From Cellulosilyticum sp. I15G10I2 (GTDB lineage Bacteria; Bacillota; Clostridia; Lachnospirales; Cellulosilyticaceae): 64,000 bases of DNA. Below, piece by piece: positions 8,716 through 18,246 of this stretch. A model generated the notes under the pieces. That model had not been told where the DNA came from and did not search any database. It saw only the letters and a list, made by a program, of their open reading frames with translations. Each line of letters opens with the position of its first letter. Position 1 is the stretch's first letter. A program made the translations under genes and the position numbers. The DNA is taken from NCBI RefSeq assembly GCF_900095725.1, contig NZ_FMMP01000006.1:620001-684000 (forward strand). The letters run 5' to 3'.

Positions 8716-9612
8716 ATGAATAAGAATGATTTGATTCATAGGATTAGAAAAAACATGTTGCAACTAAGCAAGGGACAAAAGCTGATTGCAAATTATGTTT
8801 TAGAACACTATGAAAAAGCAGTTTATTTAACAGCTGCAAAGTTAGGTACAATAGTAGGGGTAAGCGAGTCTACAGTTGTACGTTTTGCAAATGAATTAGG
8901 TTACGATGGCTATCCGAAATTCCAGGAAGCCTTAGAAGAGCTTGTTAAAAGTAAGTTAACTGCTATGCAAAGATTAGAAGTAACTACTGATAGAATCAAC
9001 ATGCAGCATGTTTTAAAAAGTGTACTGCAAACAGATGAAGAGAAAATACGTTATACGAGAGAGCAGATAGATGAAATAGCTTTTGATCAGGCTGTAGATA
9101 AAATACTAAAGGCAAAGACTATTTATATATTAGGCGTGAGAAGCAGTGCTGGTCTTGCTAATTTTTTGGGTTTTTATTTTAATATTATATTTGATAATAT
9201 TAAACTTATAAGTACAAATAGTATAAGTGAAATGTTTGAGATTATTCATCGTATTGATAAAAATGATGTTATTATTGGGATAAGCTTTCCCAGATATTCA
9301 AAAAGAGTACTTAAAGCGTTGGAGTTTGCAAAAAGTAAGGAAGCTAGTATTATAGCCATTACAGATAGCTATATTGCGCCTATAGCAAGTTATTCAGACT
9401 ATACGTTAGTAGGCAGAAGTGAAATGATTTCGTTTGTAGATTCTCTAGTTGCACCACTTAGTATTATTAATGCTATTATTGTGGCAGTTAGCCTTAAGAA
9501 AAAAGATGAAATTGCAGCTAATCTTGAAAACTTAGAAAATATATGGGTAGAATATGAAGTATATGATGACTCACAAAAAGATATTTATTCTTCACCTTTA
9601 GAAGCAGATTGA
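8716..9612 (+). CDS. MurR/RpiR-family transcriptional regulator
   Basis: A 298-residue regulator with an N-terminal HTH_6 domain (about 1-77; LSKGQKLIANYVLEHY then LGTIVGVSESTVVRFANELG) and a C-terminal SIS sugar-phosphate-binding domain (about 125-260; IYILGVRSSAGLANFLGFY and DVIIGISFPRYSKRVLKAL). Members sense phosphosugars and control sugar or amino-sugar genes. A TATAAT at 8661-8666 is a plausible -10 element with a weak -35. There is no adjacent sugar-metabolism gene; the neighbours are aroH, cmk and ispH, so the target is unknown. Confidence 0.88.
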   Translation: MNKNDLIHRIRKNMLQLSKGQKLIANYVLEHYEKAVYLTAAKLGTIVGVSESTVVRFANELGYDGYPKFQEALEELVKSKLTAMQRLEVTTDRINMQHVLKSVLQTDEEKIRYTREQIDEIAFDQAVDKILKAKTIYILGVRSSAGLANFLGFYFNIIFDNIKLISTNSISEMFEIIHRIDKNDVIIGISFPRYSKRVLKALEFAKSKEASIIAITDSYIAPIASYSDYTLVGRSEMISFVDSLVAPLSIINAIIVAVSLKKKDEIAANLENLENIWVEYEVYDDSQKDIYSSPLEAD

Positions 9613-9657
9613 AAAATAAATTAGTTTTTACAAATGATTATAATAGAGGAGAATTTT

Positions 9658-10023
9658 ATGAGTATGATAAGTATACGTGGAGCTATTACAACAGACCACA
9701 ATTCAAAGACTGAGATTTTGCAAGCTACAAAAGAAATGATCGAAGCAATTATTGATTCCAACAATCTTCAAATAGATCAAATTATCCAAATTCTGTTTAG
9801 TACAACTAAAGATTTGGACGAAGTATATCCTGCTGTTGCAGCCAGGGAGATGGGACTTACTGCTGCTGCACTTATGTGCTTCCAAGAAATGTATGTAAAA
9901 GGTTCACTTGAAAAGTGTATACGTGTTTCAATATTGGCAGATGCCGAGGGTTTAAATACACATAATGTTAAACATCAGTACTTAAGACGTGCAAAATGTT
10001 TGCGTGTTGATTTAATGAAATAA
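9658..10023 (+). CDS. aroH: Chorismate mutase, AroH class
   Basis: A 121-residue monofunctional chorismate mutase converting chorismate to prephenate in phenylalanine/tyrosine synthesis. It has the AroH-class N-terminal motif SIRGAITTDHNSKTEI, the middle segment FSTTKDLDEVYPAVAAREMG and a basic end. The chosen ATG 9658 has GAGGAGAA eight bases upstream; the longer frame from 9634 has no ribosome site. It is 11 bases before cmk, so the two are probably co-transcribed, an order seen in many Clostridia. Confidence 0.93.
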   Translation: MSMISIRGAITTDHNSKTEILQATKEMIEAIIDSNNLQIDQIIQILFSTTKDLDEVYPAVAAREMGLTAAALMCFQEMYVKGSLEKCIRVSILADAEGLNTHNVKHQYLRRAKCLRVDLMK

Positions 10024-10034
10024 AGGAGTATTCT

Positions 10035-10700
10035 ATGAAAAAGATTTCAATTGCTATTGATGGCCCTGCTGGAGCAGGAAAAAGTACTATAGCTAAAGTA
10101 CTAGCTAAAAGAATAGGATGTATTTATATTGATACGGGAGCCATGTATAGAGCAGTGGGCTTATATTGTATCCAAAATAATATTGACTATTATGATGAAA
10201 AGGCAGTAAATAGTGTGATTAGTGAGCTGCAAATAGATATTTATGCACAAGATAATCAGCAGGCAATTTATTTAAATGGCAGAGATATCAGTAGGGAGAT
10301 TAGAACAGATGAAGTTGCAGCAGCAGCATCTAAAGTAGCTACTTATAAAGAGGTAAGAACTGCTCTAGTTAGGCAACAACGGCAAATGCAAAGCGAAAAA
10401 TCAGTTGTAATGGATGGTAGAGATATAGGAACTGTTGTAATGCCAGATGCTACGCTTAAGGTTTTCCTTACAGCTTCTGTAGTTGAGAGGGCAAAAAGAA
10501 GGTTTGAGGAGTATCACAATAAAGGGGTAAATGTTACGCTAGAAGAACTTACTCAAGAAATTATAGAGCGAGATTATCAGGATTCAAACCGGGAGATTTC
10601 GCCGCTCAAAAAAGCTGATGATGCCGTTGAAATTGATACAACTTTATTAGGAATAGATGAAATTGTAGATAAAATTATGAGCTTCATTATAGAACACTAA
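10035..10700 (+). CDS. cmk: Cytidylate kinase
   Basis: Phosphorylates CMP/dCMP with ATP. The P-loop GPAGAGKST is at residues 10-18, followed by the CMP-binding motif DTGAMYRAVG and later MDGRDIGTVVMPDA. At 221 residues it has the standard bacterial length. It lies 17 bases upstream of ispH; in many Firmicutes cmk, ispH and rpsA-like S1 genes are neighbours or fused, but no S1 gene follows here. Confidence 0.97.
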   Translation: MKKISIAIDGPAGAGKSTIAKVLAKRIGCIYIDTGAMYRAVGLYCIQNNIDYYDEKAVNSVISELQIDIYAQDNQQAIYLNGRDISREIRTDEVAAAASKVATYKEVRTALVRQQRQMQSEKSVVMDGRDIGTVVMPDATLKVFLTASVVERAKRRFEEYHNKGVNVTLEELTQEIIERDYQDSNREISPLKKADDAVEIDTTLLGIDEIVDKIMSFIIEH

Positions 10701-10717
10701 CTTGGGAGCTGATCAAT

Positions 10718-11560
10718 ATGAACATTATACTTGCAAAGACTGCTGGATTTTGTTTTGGTGTAAAAAGAGCTGTTGATATGGCATATAAGTATCAAAACAC
10801 TTTAAACACCTATACATTTGGACCGATTATTCATAATGATGTAGTGATTAATAATCTTATAGAAAAGGGTATTAGCCCTATTAATCAGTTAGAGGATAAA
10901 GAGGTTGATACACTTATTATACGTTCTCATGGTGTTACCCCTAAGGTTTATCAATCAGCAAAAGAAAAGAATATTACATTAGTTGATGCAACTTGCCCTT
11001 ATGTAAAAAAAATTCATAGATTAGTAGAAGAATATTTTCTTAAGGGATACGAGATTATTATTATAGGGAATAAAACACATCCGGAAGTTGAAGGAATTAA
11101 TGGCTGGGCACATAATAAATGCTTTATTGTTAAGGATTTAGCAGATCTAATAGATTTAAATCTTAATAAAAAAGTGTCAAAATATTTACTTGTTGCACAA
11201 ACGACTTATAAGAAAGAAGTAGTAACGCCCATCATACAATATCTTGAGGCAGAAGGGTACCAGCATAAGTATATTAATACTATATGTAATGCTACAAAAG
11301 CAAGGCAAGAAGAAGCAGTAAACATTGCACAAAAAGCAGAGTGTATGCTTGTGATAGGAAGCCCTTATAGTTCTAATACTTTAAAGTTATATGAAATTTG
11401 CAAACAGTATTGTGAAGACAGTTATTGCATTGCACAGGCACATGAACTCACTCATGAAATGATTTATAATTGCAATGTTGTTGGTATTACGGCAGGAGCT
11501 TCTACACCAGCATCTGTTATAGAGGAAGTTATTCAAAAACTTCATCAAATGAATACTTAG
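10718..11560 (+). CDS. ispH: 4-hydroxy-3-methylbut-2-enyl diphosphate reductase
   Basis: Last enzyme of the MEP isoprenoid pathway, making IPP and DMAPP from HMBPP with a [4Fe-4S] cluster. The three cluster cysteines are visible: Cys12 (GFCFGVKRAV), Cys93 (DATCPYVKK) and Cys190 (TICNATKARQEEA), with the substrate histidines at about 40, 71 and 121 and the catalytic Glu in HPEVEG. The protein is 280 residues and ends at the normal IspH domain without an S1 extension. It shows the cell uses the MEP pathway. Confidence 0.96.
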   Translation: MNIILAKTAGFCFGVKRAVDMAYKYQNTLNTYTFGPIIHNDVVINNLIEKGISPINQLEDKEVDTLIIRSHGVTPKVYQSAKEKNITLVDATCPYVKKIHRLVEEYFLKGYEIIIIGNKTHPEVEGINGWAHNKCFIVKDLADLIDLNLNKKVSKYLLVAQTTYKKEVVTPIIQYLEAEGYQHKYINTICNATKARQEEAVNIAQKAECMLVIGSPYSSNTLKLYEICKQYCEDSYCIAQAHELTHEMIYNCNVVGITAGASTPASVIEEVIQKLHQMNT

Positions 11561-11572
11561 GGGGGGCTGATA

Positions 11573-12352
11573 ATGAACTACGAAACATTTAAAATACAAG
11601 TGTTGGATTTAACTGGGATTAATTTAAGTGCCTATAAAGAAAATCAAATGAAAAGACGTATTGATGCAATTGTTAAAAAAAACCAATGTAATAATTATTC
11701 AGAATACATCATTTTATTAAAATCTAACGCATCGAGTTTGCAGGAATTTGTTACGTATCTTACAATTAATGTTACGGAATTTTTTAGAAATCCTTCGCAA
11801 TGGGATATTTTAGAGAAACAGATTTTCCCTTTGCTCCTTCAGAAGAAGCGCCAGATTAAAATATGGAGCGCCGCATGTTCTACAGGAGATGAGCCGTATT
11901 CGTTAGCAATGGTACTATCAAAGTTTATGCCTTTAAATCAAATCAATATTATAGCAACAGATCTTGATAAAGAAGTATTAGAAAAAGCTAGGGCTGGTCA
12001 GTATATAGGACGAAGTATAGCAAATGTACCCAAGGAGTTTCAAGAAAAATATTTTACTGAAAATAAGGGTATATATAGTATCAGACCTAATCTTAAAGAG
12101 TGTATAACCTTTAAGCAACATAATCTCTTAAAAGATCCTTATCCTTCTAGTATAGATTTGATTGTTTGTAGAAATGTACTTATTTATTTTACAGAAGAAG
12201 CTAAAAAGCAAATCTATACTAACTTTAATAGGGCATTAGCAGATGATGGGATATTATTTGTGGGAAGTACTGAACAAATTATTATGTGCCAAGACTATGG
12301 GTTTGAATCTTATAAAATATTTTTCTACCAAAAGGCAGGACTCAAAAGATAG
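11573..12352 (+). CDS. cheR: Chemotaxis protein methyltransferase CheR
   Basis: Methylates glutamates of chemoreceptors with SAM. The 259-residue protein has the N-terminal helical CheR domain (to about residue 75), then the SAM domain with FFRNPSQWDILE, IWSAACSTGDEPYSLAM and VCRNVLIYF, all classic. It is 12 bases downstream of ispH and the last gene before a terminator, away from other chemotaxis genes. A lone chemoreceptor is encoded at 34392-35930. Co-transcription with ispH looks likely. Confidence 0.95.
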   Translation: MNYETFKIQVLDLTGINLSAYKENQMKRRIDAIVKKNQCNNYSEYIILLKSNASSLQEFVTYLTINVTEFFRNPSQWDILEKQIFPLLLQKKRQIKIWSAACSTGDEPYSLAMVLSKFMPLNQINIIATDLDKEVLEKARAGQYIGRSIANVPKEFQEKYFTENKGIYSIRPNLKECITFKQHNLLKDPYPSSIDLIVCRNVLIYFTEEAKKQIYTNFNRALADDGILFVGSTEQIIMCQDYGFESYKIFFYQKAGLKR

Positions 12353-12366
12353 AGTCCTGTTTTTTT
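12336..12366. terminator. Intrinsic terminator shared by cheR and the convergent nuclease gene
   Basis: CAGGACTC (12336-12343) pairs with GAGTCCTG (12352-12359), then seven T. The cheR stop codon lies inside the hairpin. A-rich sequence on the other side makes it plausible for the convergent minus-strand gene too. Confidence 0.85.
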
Positions 12367-12372
12367 ACATTT

Positions 12373-13401
12373 TTATCTAGTAGTTAACAAGTAGACAACT
12401 TGCTGTATTATAAAAGTTATAAGTTTAGGATCTTCTTGATATTCAATAAATAAAGCTTCATTATCATTATACCATTTATCAAAAGTTATTTTAAAAGGTG
12501 TATAAATACGTATGAATGTCCCTGCTTTAGTAACAAAACATTGTTTTTTAGAAACTTTTACTTTGAGATCTTTTGCAATGAATTGTGCAACAGACTTATG
12601 AATCAATTGATTTTGTCCTTTGATCAAATAATAATCTTTAGCAGGCGTTAAAAATTTTTTAAATACGCCGGTATAGAGCATAATCTTCAAATAGATGATA
12701 GATGTATTTGGCTGCCAACTCAAACTAGTACCTTCAAGTTGAATATCACAATGTGTGTGAAAATTAAAAGTTACTTGTAAGGCAATCTGTAAAGTGTCGT
12801 TATTTCTTGCAATCTCTATAAGTTGGCAGCTTGAAAGTTGGTAGAGCGTATTGTAATATTCATAGAATGAGAGTAAACTGCCAAGTTCTTCTAAATGATG
12901 ATTTAAAATAATTGTTTGATAGGTTATTAATTGTGTGTTTTCAAAGAGCTTATAGAGTGAGACAAGTTCCTTACCCGTTACAGATGTTTTGCGTTGATAG
13001 CCTAAAACATTTTCAATAGAAAGTCTTTTAGGGTTTAGTATACAGAGCGTTTCTTTCATATCTATAAAGAGAAGGGATTTAAAGGAGTCAGAATTTAGTC
13101 CATGAGACTCAAGCCTTGCAAGGATGAATGGAATGTCAAACCTTTTACCATTATAAGTATAAACTTTTTGATAAGCAGTGCAAAATTCCAAAAAACTTTT
13201 AAGGATTTTAACTTCATCAGATCTATTTTCGGCAAACCATTGTATACTACTTACAGACATATCGTTTTTTTTATAGACAATACCTATACAGATAATACAA
13301 TCATTAGTTTTGGAAAGTCCGGTTGTTTCAATATCTAATAAAAAACGTACATTTGACAATGTGGCAAATGGGTGATTGAATTTATCATAAATTATTTGCA
13401 T
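12373..13401 (-). CDS. RNase H-like (YprB-type) 3'-5' exonuclease domain protein
   Basis: A 342-residue protein with an N-terminal DEDD nuclease fold: FLLDIETTGLSKTND supplies the first D-x-E, and VYTYNGKRFDIPFILARLE the second aspartate, as in the ribonuclease_H_2/YprB family. The C-terminal part from about residue 190 has no motif I recognise. YprB-like proteins are predicted nucleases of unknown substrate. GAGG precedes ATG 13401. It lies 15 bases after the convergently unrelated methyltransferase gene on the same strand, so the two probably form an operon. Confidence 0.8.
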   Translation of the reverse strand: MQIIYDKFNHPFATLSNVRFLLDIETTGLSKTNDCIICIGIVYKKNDMSVSSIQWFAENRSDEVKILKSFLEFCTAYQKVYTYNGKRFDIPFILARLESHGLNSDSFKSLLFIDMKETLCILNPKRLSIENVLGYQRKTSVTGKELVSLYKLFENTQLITYQTIILNHHLEELGSLLSFYEYYNTLYQLSSCQLIEIARNNDTLQIALQVTFNFHTHCDIQLEGTSLSWQPNTSIIYLKIMLYTGVFKKFLTPAKDYYLIKGQNQLIHKSVAQFIAKDLKVKVSKKQCFVTKAGTFIRIYTPFKITFDKWYNDNEALFIEYQEDPKLITFIIQQVVYLLTTR

Positions 13402-13416
13402 AAAGGCATCCTCTTT

Positions 13417-14580
13417 TTAAATAAGGTGATCTGAAGGAAGGTTTAATAGCCTTGCTAAACTTAAATCAAGGTTCAGTGTATCACATAGATTTTGATACTT
13501 TGTATAGCTTAGCGTATCAAATGAAGCAGATGTTTTTAAAACAGCTCTTAACAAAATATTTTTTGGGGTGTGTACCATATCAATAAATTCTATTACATCA
13601 ACTTTATAGCCTATTATTTCTAGAATATTGGCTCTCAAACCATCTGTCATAAGTGCGGCTATTCTTTCCTTTAAAAGTCCATATTTTAAAATAGGTTCTA
13701 AATTATCATTTTGAATTTGTGTATAGGCTTCATGATGACAACAAGGAACTGCGAGTATAACTTTTGACTGCCAGCCTATAGCTTTTTCAAGGGCACTGTC
13801 AGTAGCAGTATTACATGCATGTAATGAAACAACCATATCAATTTGCTGATCAGTTGTATAATGTCCGATATCACCTACTTGAAATATAAGATCATTATAA
13901 CGTAGTTTTTTTGCTAAATCATTACAAAAGGTAATGACATCTTCTTTTAAATCGAGTCCGATTACCATAGCTTTTCTGCCAAGTATGGTATTTAAATAAT
14001 GATATAGGGCAAAAGTTAAATAAGATTTGCCACAGCCAAAGTCTACAATACGTATAGGATCATTAGGAAGTGCTTCAAGAACATCTGAAACAATTTCAAG
14101 ATAGCGATTAATTTGTTTGTACTTATCATATTTAGAGGGTTTTATTTTCTCATTTGCATCCATAATATCCAAAGCTTTCAAAAAAGGAGCAGAAGAAGGC
14201 GTATCTAGAATATAGCTTTTTTGTCTATTATGAGAAATTGCGATTGGGAGTTTTTGAGTAGGAGGCTTGGCTTTAATAGTTGCTTCTCCTTTTTTATTAA
14301 CTAATATATGATAATCATGTAAAGTAGTAAAAAACTGTATTTGTTTAAACCCCACACAATGACTGTTTATAAAACTACTCATATTCTCTAAGTCGATATT
14401 CTCATGAAATGCTTTATTATCCTTAAACATAGTAAACTGTATATATAATGCATCATTAATAGTAACGTAGGCAGCAGTGATTTTCTTGAAGCCATCGTTT
14501 TTTCTGGGATTACTAAAGGCACATTTGATAAATGTTCCATCAGAGATTGCATTATTAATTAAGTTGATAAAGTTTTTCAT
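13417..14580 (-). CDS. Class I SAM-dependent methyltransferase (Methyltransf_32-like)
   Basis: A 387-residue protein whose central domain carries the SAM-binding motif VDFGCGKSYLTFALYHYL (about residue 180), the acidic VIGLDLKEDVI and the catalytic-region SLHACNTATDSALE. The later VPCCHHEAYTQI gives a Cys-Cys-His-His run typical of the METTL25/Methyltransf_32 group, often annotated as an rRNA or RNA methylase. The N-terminal 150 residues look like a substrate-binding module. No substrate can be assigned. It is first of a two-gene minus-strand operon and divergent from the helicase gene at 14682. Confidence 0.78.
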   Translation of the reverse strand: MKNFINLINNAISDGTFIKCAFSNPRKNDGFKKITAAYVTINDALYIQFTMFKDNKAFHENIDLENMSSFINSHCVGFKQIQFFTTLHDYHILVNKKGEATIKAKPPTQKLPIAISHNRQKSYILDTPSSAPFLKALDIMDANEKIKPSKYDKYKQINRYLEIVSDVLEALPNDPIRIVDFGCGKSYLTFALYHYLNTILGRKAMVIGLDLKEDVITFCNDLAKKLRYNDLIFQVGDIGHYTTDQQIDMVVSLHACNTATDSALEKAIGWQSKVILAVPCCHHEAYTQIQNDNLEPILKYGLLKERIAALMTDGLRANILEIIGYKVDVIEFIDMVHTPKNILLRAVLKTSASFDTLSYTKYQNLCDTLNLDLSLARLLNLPSDHLI

Positions 14581-14681
14581 AACATTTCTCCAGTATTTTA
14601 AATTTTACTCTAATCATACTATGAAAAAATAAGGTATGCAATAAAATGTATGTTATAATCAAAGTGAATAGAGGTGAAAAT

Positions 14682-17171
14682 GTGTTTGAAGAAGATTATA
14701 TAAGTTTAAATGAGGCACAAAGGCAGGTAGTCACTACAACTCATCAAAATGCGCTCGTTTTAGCTCCAGCAGGGACAGGTAAAACAAAGGTTATTGCTAT
14801 GCGTAGTACTTATTTAATAAGAAATAATATATTACCAAAAGAACTCTTATGTCTTACCTTTACCAATAAGGCGGCTAAAGAAATGAAAGAGCGTATTAAC
14901 TTATATTTGCCTGAGCAGTCTAAAGATATTACTATAAAAACATTTCATGCTTTTTGTTATATACTTATTAGCTCTGAAAAGCAAGCTTCACGTTTTTCAT
15001 TTCCTTGTACGATTATTGATGAAACAGATAGTGATAGTATTATTAAAAAGATTATTGAAGCAGAGGGATTTAATGATGAGAGGATTTATTATCCAGAGCT
15101 GCGTACTTTTATTGAAAATATCAAACGACACAGTTTAAACTTTAATAGAGAAGAACGTTATTACTATAAAAAAATTGTAGCAAGTTATTTTAAAGAACAA
15201 TTTGGTCACCAAAAGACAAAAAAAAATTTTATAATAAAGCATGGATTTATACTATTTAACGCTTATCAAAACTATCTAAAGGAAAATAATTGTATAGATT
15301 TTATGGACCTTATTGTAGAAGCTAGATATTTATTAGAGCAAAATGAAATAAAAGAGAAGTGGAACAAAAAATACAAATATATCCAAGTCGATGAAATGCA
15401 AGATACCAGTATAAGGGAATATGAAATTATTAAGATGATTACAGGAAGCAATAATCTAAGTATGTTTGGAGATTTTAATCAGACCATTTATGAATGGAGA
15501 GGATCAAACCCTAAAGGCATGGTAAGTGACTTTAAAAAAGATTTCAAGCCTAAATATATGACTCTTTCTATAAATTATAGATCAACGAAAGTGCTTTTAG
15601 AAGCTGCTAATAACTATATAAGAAATAGCCATTTATATCCTATACAATGTATGCCTACATCACACATTAATGGGGATAAAATCAGCATTATACAAGCACC
15701 CACTAAAAAAGATGAAATTAATCTTATTGCAGAATCTATTAAATTACAAAAAGCAAATCAGAGCATTGTGGTGCTTACTAGAACAAATGAATATGCAAAA
15801 GTTATATCTGAAACTTTTCAAAAACAACAAATTCCATGTACGCTTATCGAAGATACAAAATTTTTTAGGAGAAAAGAAGTAAAAGACTTATTGGCATTTT
15901 TTGATTATAGTATTAATCAAAGAAATGGTCATGCGCTTCTAAAAATATGTCATCATGCCTATTTGAATATGGAAGGATGGCTCTTAAGCCGCTTAAATCA
16001 CACAAAAGATATTTATATGTTTTTATGTGATTGGTTTAGTGCGGAGTCCAAGGATCCGTATGCGAACTTGCAGACGGCCTATATGCAACATCAGATTATT
16101 GTTTTAGATGTAGAGTCAACGGGCCTCGATACGACTAAAGATGATATTATTCAAATTGCGGCTATAAGATATGGTAGGGATGGCATAAGGGATACGTTAG
16201 ATATTTTAGTCAAACCGACTCAATGTGTAGGGAACTCTTATTTTGTACATGGCTTTAGCGATGAAGTGCTTCAGGAAAAAGGCTTAGATCCAAGCGATGC
16301 GCTGAAGAAGCTATTAGCATTTGTTGAAAACAGTGTAATTGTTGGACATAATGTAAATTATGATTTACAGATTATAAAAAGTATGTTAAACCGGTATCAT
16401 CTTGAAACGATACAGCCAATTGCGGTTTATGATACATTAGATTTAGCTTATAAAATTTATCCACATATGAGTAATTATAAATTAGAAACGCTTGCAAATC
16501 ATTTAAACACACATGCTAAACCTAATCATAATGCTCTGCAGGATATTTTAGCTACAAGTGAGATATTAACACATTTATTAAACCAGATTAGATTAAAAGC
16601 ACAAGATAGATTTGAGATGCTTGAAGCACTCTATAGTTATATAGGGGAATATAAGCATAAGGTGCTTAATATCAGTCACCACATACTTAATCATTCTATA
16701 CCGGACAGTATAAGTTATATGATGAATACATGTGAGTTTAAAAAATATTACTCACAACAAGAGATAAAGAGTATTAGAGAATTCTATAGAATCTCGAGAG
16801 AACTTTATGATCAGCGGCTTTCCATACAAGATAACATTATTCAGCTGCTTAATTATGCTGCAATGCATTATAGTGAAATAGAACAAAGTGAGCTTTTTAA
16901 AGACAGAATACCCATTATAACAATTCATCAAGCGAAAGGTTTAGAATTTGATGATGTATATATAGCTGGATGTAATGATAAAGTATTACCCCTAGCTAAA
17001 AGCATAAGAGATAATCATTTAGAAGAAGAAAAGCGACTATTTTACGTAGGTATGACAAGGGCACGCAAAAATCTTTTTTTATCTTATCATCATGAGGCAC
17101 CCAAAAGCATTTTCATTGATGAAATTGGCCAGCAATATATACAATATAAAACATATAGCCAAAAACTCTAA
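14682..17171 (+). CDS. UvrD/Rep-type DNA helicase with an inserted DnaQ-like 3'-5' exonuclease domain
   Basis: An 829-residue superfamily 1A helicase. Walker A is LAPAGTGKTKV (residues about 28-37), motif Ia TFTNKAAKEMKERI follows, Walker B is QVDEMQDTS and motif III/IV contains GDFNQTIYEWRG. At about residues 471-640 a complete DEDDh exonuclease domain is inserted (VLDVESTGLD, GHNVNYDLQII, HNALQDILAT) before the last helicase motifs ITIHQAKGLEFDDVYIAG and RLFYVGMTRARKNLF. Similar helicase-exonuclease fusions occur in Clostridia and are probably repair enzymes. GTG 14682 follows AGAGGTG; the ATG 14646 lies upstream of a TATAAT (14654-14659) and is not preferred. Confidence 0.88.
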   Translation: MFEEDYISLNEAQRQVVTTTHQNALVLAPAGTGKTKVIAMRSTYLIRNNILPKELLCLTFTNKAAKEMKERINLYLPEQSKDITIKTFHAFCYILISSEKQASRFSFPCTIIDETDSDSIIKKIIEAEGFNDERIYYPELRTFIENIKRHSLNFNREERYYYKKIVASYFKEQFGHQKTKKNFIIKHGFILFNAYQNYLKENNCIDFMDLIVEARYLLEQNEIKEKWNKKYKYIQVDEMQDTSIREYEIIKMITGSNNLSMFGDFNQTIYEWRGSNPKGMVSDFKKDFKPKYMTLSINYRSTKVLLEAANNYIRNSHLYPIQCMPTSHINGDKISIIQAPTKKDEINLIAESIKLQKANQSIVVLTRTNEYAKVISETFQKQQIPCTLIEDTKFFRRKEVKDLLAFFDYSINQRNGHALLKICHHAYLNMEGWLLSRLNHTKDIYMFLCDWFSAESKDPYANLQTAYMQHQIIVLDVESTGLDTTKDDIIQIAAIRYGRDGIRDTLDILVKPTQCVGNSYFVHGFSDEVLQEKGLDPSDALKKLLAFVENSVIVGHNVNYDLQIIKSMLNRYHLETIQPIAVYDTLDLAYKIYPHMSNYKLETLANHLNTHAKPNHNALQDILATSEILTHLLNQIRLKAQDRFEMLEALYSYIGEYKHKVLNISHHILNHSIPDSISYMMNTCEFKKYYSQQEIKSIREFYRISRELYDQRLSIQDNIIQLLNYAAMHYSEIEQSELFKDRIPIITIHQAKGLEFDDVYIAGCNDKVLPLAKSIRDNHLEEEKRLFYVGMTRARKNLFLSYHHEAPKSIFIDEIGQQYIQYKTYSQKL

Positions 17172-17231
17172 ATCACGCTATAATAAAGGTGAAATCACAC
17201 TAAGTATACACTTAAACAGGGAGGATATAAT

Positions 17232-17729
17232 ATGAGCGAAATGAACGACGTTACCATTGTAAAGATGGAAAGACAAAAAAGTATAGCTTTAATTGCCCAT
17301 GATAATAGAAAAAAAGATATGATTGAATGGGTAAAAGTTAATAAAGAAAGATTAGGTAAGCATTTTTTATGCGGTACAGGTACAACTGCCAGGTTGCTTG
17401 CTAAAGAAACGGATCTTCCGATAACAGCTTTTAACAGTGGACCATTAGGTGGAGATCAGCAAATCGGATGCAGAATTGTTGAAGGGAATATAGATTTTAT
17501 GATTTTCTTTTGGGATCCACTAGCAGCACAGCCCCATGACCCAGATGTAAAGGCACTTCTTCGTATTGCAGCACTTTATGATATACCCGTAGCAAGTAAT
17601 CAGTCTACAGCAGACTTTTTGATTTCATCACCTTTAATGGATCAGGAATACGATAGAAAGATTATTGATTATGCAAAAAGGATTAGGCTCAGAACAGAGG
17701 CTTATGCTGAGAACCAGCCATTATCATAA
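17232..17729 (+). CDS. mgsA: Methylglyoxal synthase
   Basis: Converts dihydroxyacetone phosphate to methylglyoxal and phosphate, a bypass of lower glycolysis. The family motifs [21 protein letters not shown] (with the catalytic aspartate) and [20 protein letters not shown] are all present, and [16 protein letters not shown] follows. At 165 residues it is slightly longer than the E. coli enzyme through its N-terminus. GGGAGG precedes ATG 17232. It is 60 bases after the helicase gene and may have its own promoter. Confidence 0.96.
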   Translation: MSEMNDVTIVKMERQKSIALIAHDNRKKDMIEWVKVNKERLGKHFLCGTGTTARLLAKETDLPITAFNSGPLGGDQQIGCRIVEGNIDFMIFFWDPLAAQPHDPDVKALLRIAALYDIPVASNQSTADFLISSPLMDQEYDRKIIDYAKRIRLRTEAYAENQPLS

Positions 17730-17771
17730 TCTTGTTAATAGCCTGTTTTAAAACAAGTTAATAGATGTATC

Positions 17772-17813
17772 AAAAGGTCGCTTATAACTAAAAGGTTCTA
17801 AGGGACTTTTTTT
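17772..17813 (+). terminator. Weak candidate terminator of mgsA
   Basis: AAAAGGTCGCTTA pairs imperfectly with TAAGGGACTTTT, with one mismatch and a bulge, and is followed by a T run. The stem is short, so this is uncertain. Confidence 0.35.
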
Positions 17814-18179
17814 GATGGTGAGATAAGAATAAATGTATCCATATTAATATTAACTACTTAGAAGAATAAAATGCGTAATAATAATTTTTTAATAAATGCA
17901 TGTAAATAAAAGCACTTAAGAAGAGTTTTTTATTTATTATTATAATACACTTCGTAAAACTTGTGTTTCGCGAATAGTATAAGTTATAGAAGTACACGCT
18001 CTATTTTGTGTTTTTTTATTTTCAAGGCTTCTATTGTCTAGTGACAATAATATATAACCAATCATGACAACAAACGTATACTAGTACGCTTAACATATAA
18101 AGTATGAATAACAATCGCTTAATCTAAACTTTATTATTTCCTAAAAATACCATATACAATATCAAAAATACAAATAAAG

Positions 18180-18214
18180 AGAGATCATAAGATAAAGTAT
18201 ATCTTATGATCTCT
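18180..18214 (-). terminator. Intrinsic terminator of the flotillin gene
   Basis: A perfect 15-bp stem (18180-18194 with 18200-18214) around loop AAGTA, 33 bases beyond the flotillin stop. The following minus-strand sequence is T-rich (TCTTTATTTGTATTTTT). Confidence 0.75.
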
Positions 18215-18246
18215 TGTGTCCCTCGACATTAATAAAGAATTTTAGC

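Larger units (their letters stand above)
17730..18246. other. 517-base AT-rich intergenic region between mgsA and the flotillin gene
   Basis: No ORF over about 15 codons looks coding. It contains a weak terminator-like hairpin near 17772-17813 and, at its right end, the strong hairpin at 18180-18214. The stretch 17820-18170 is very AT-rich and shows nothing I can identify; no RNA family was recognised. Confidence 0.5.
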
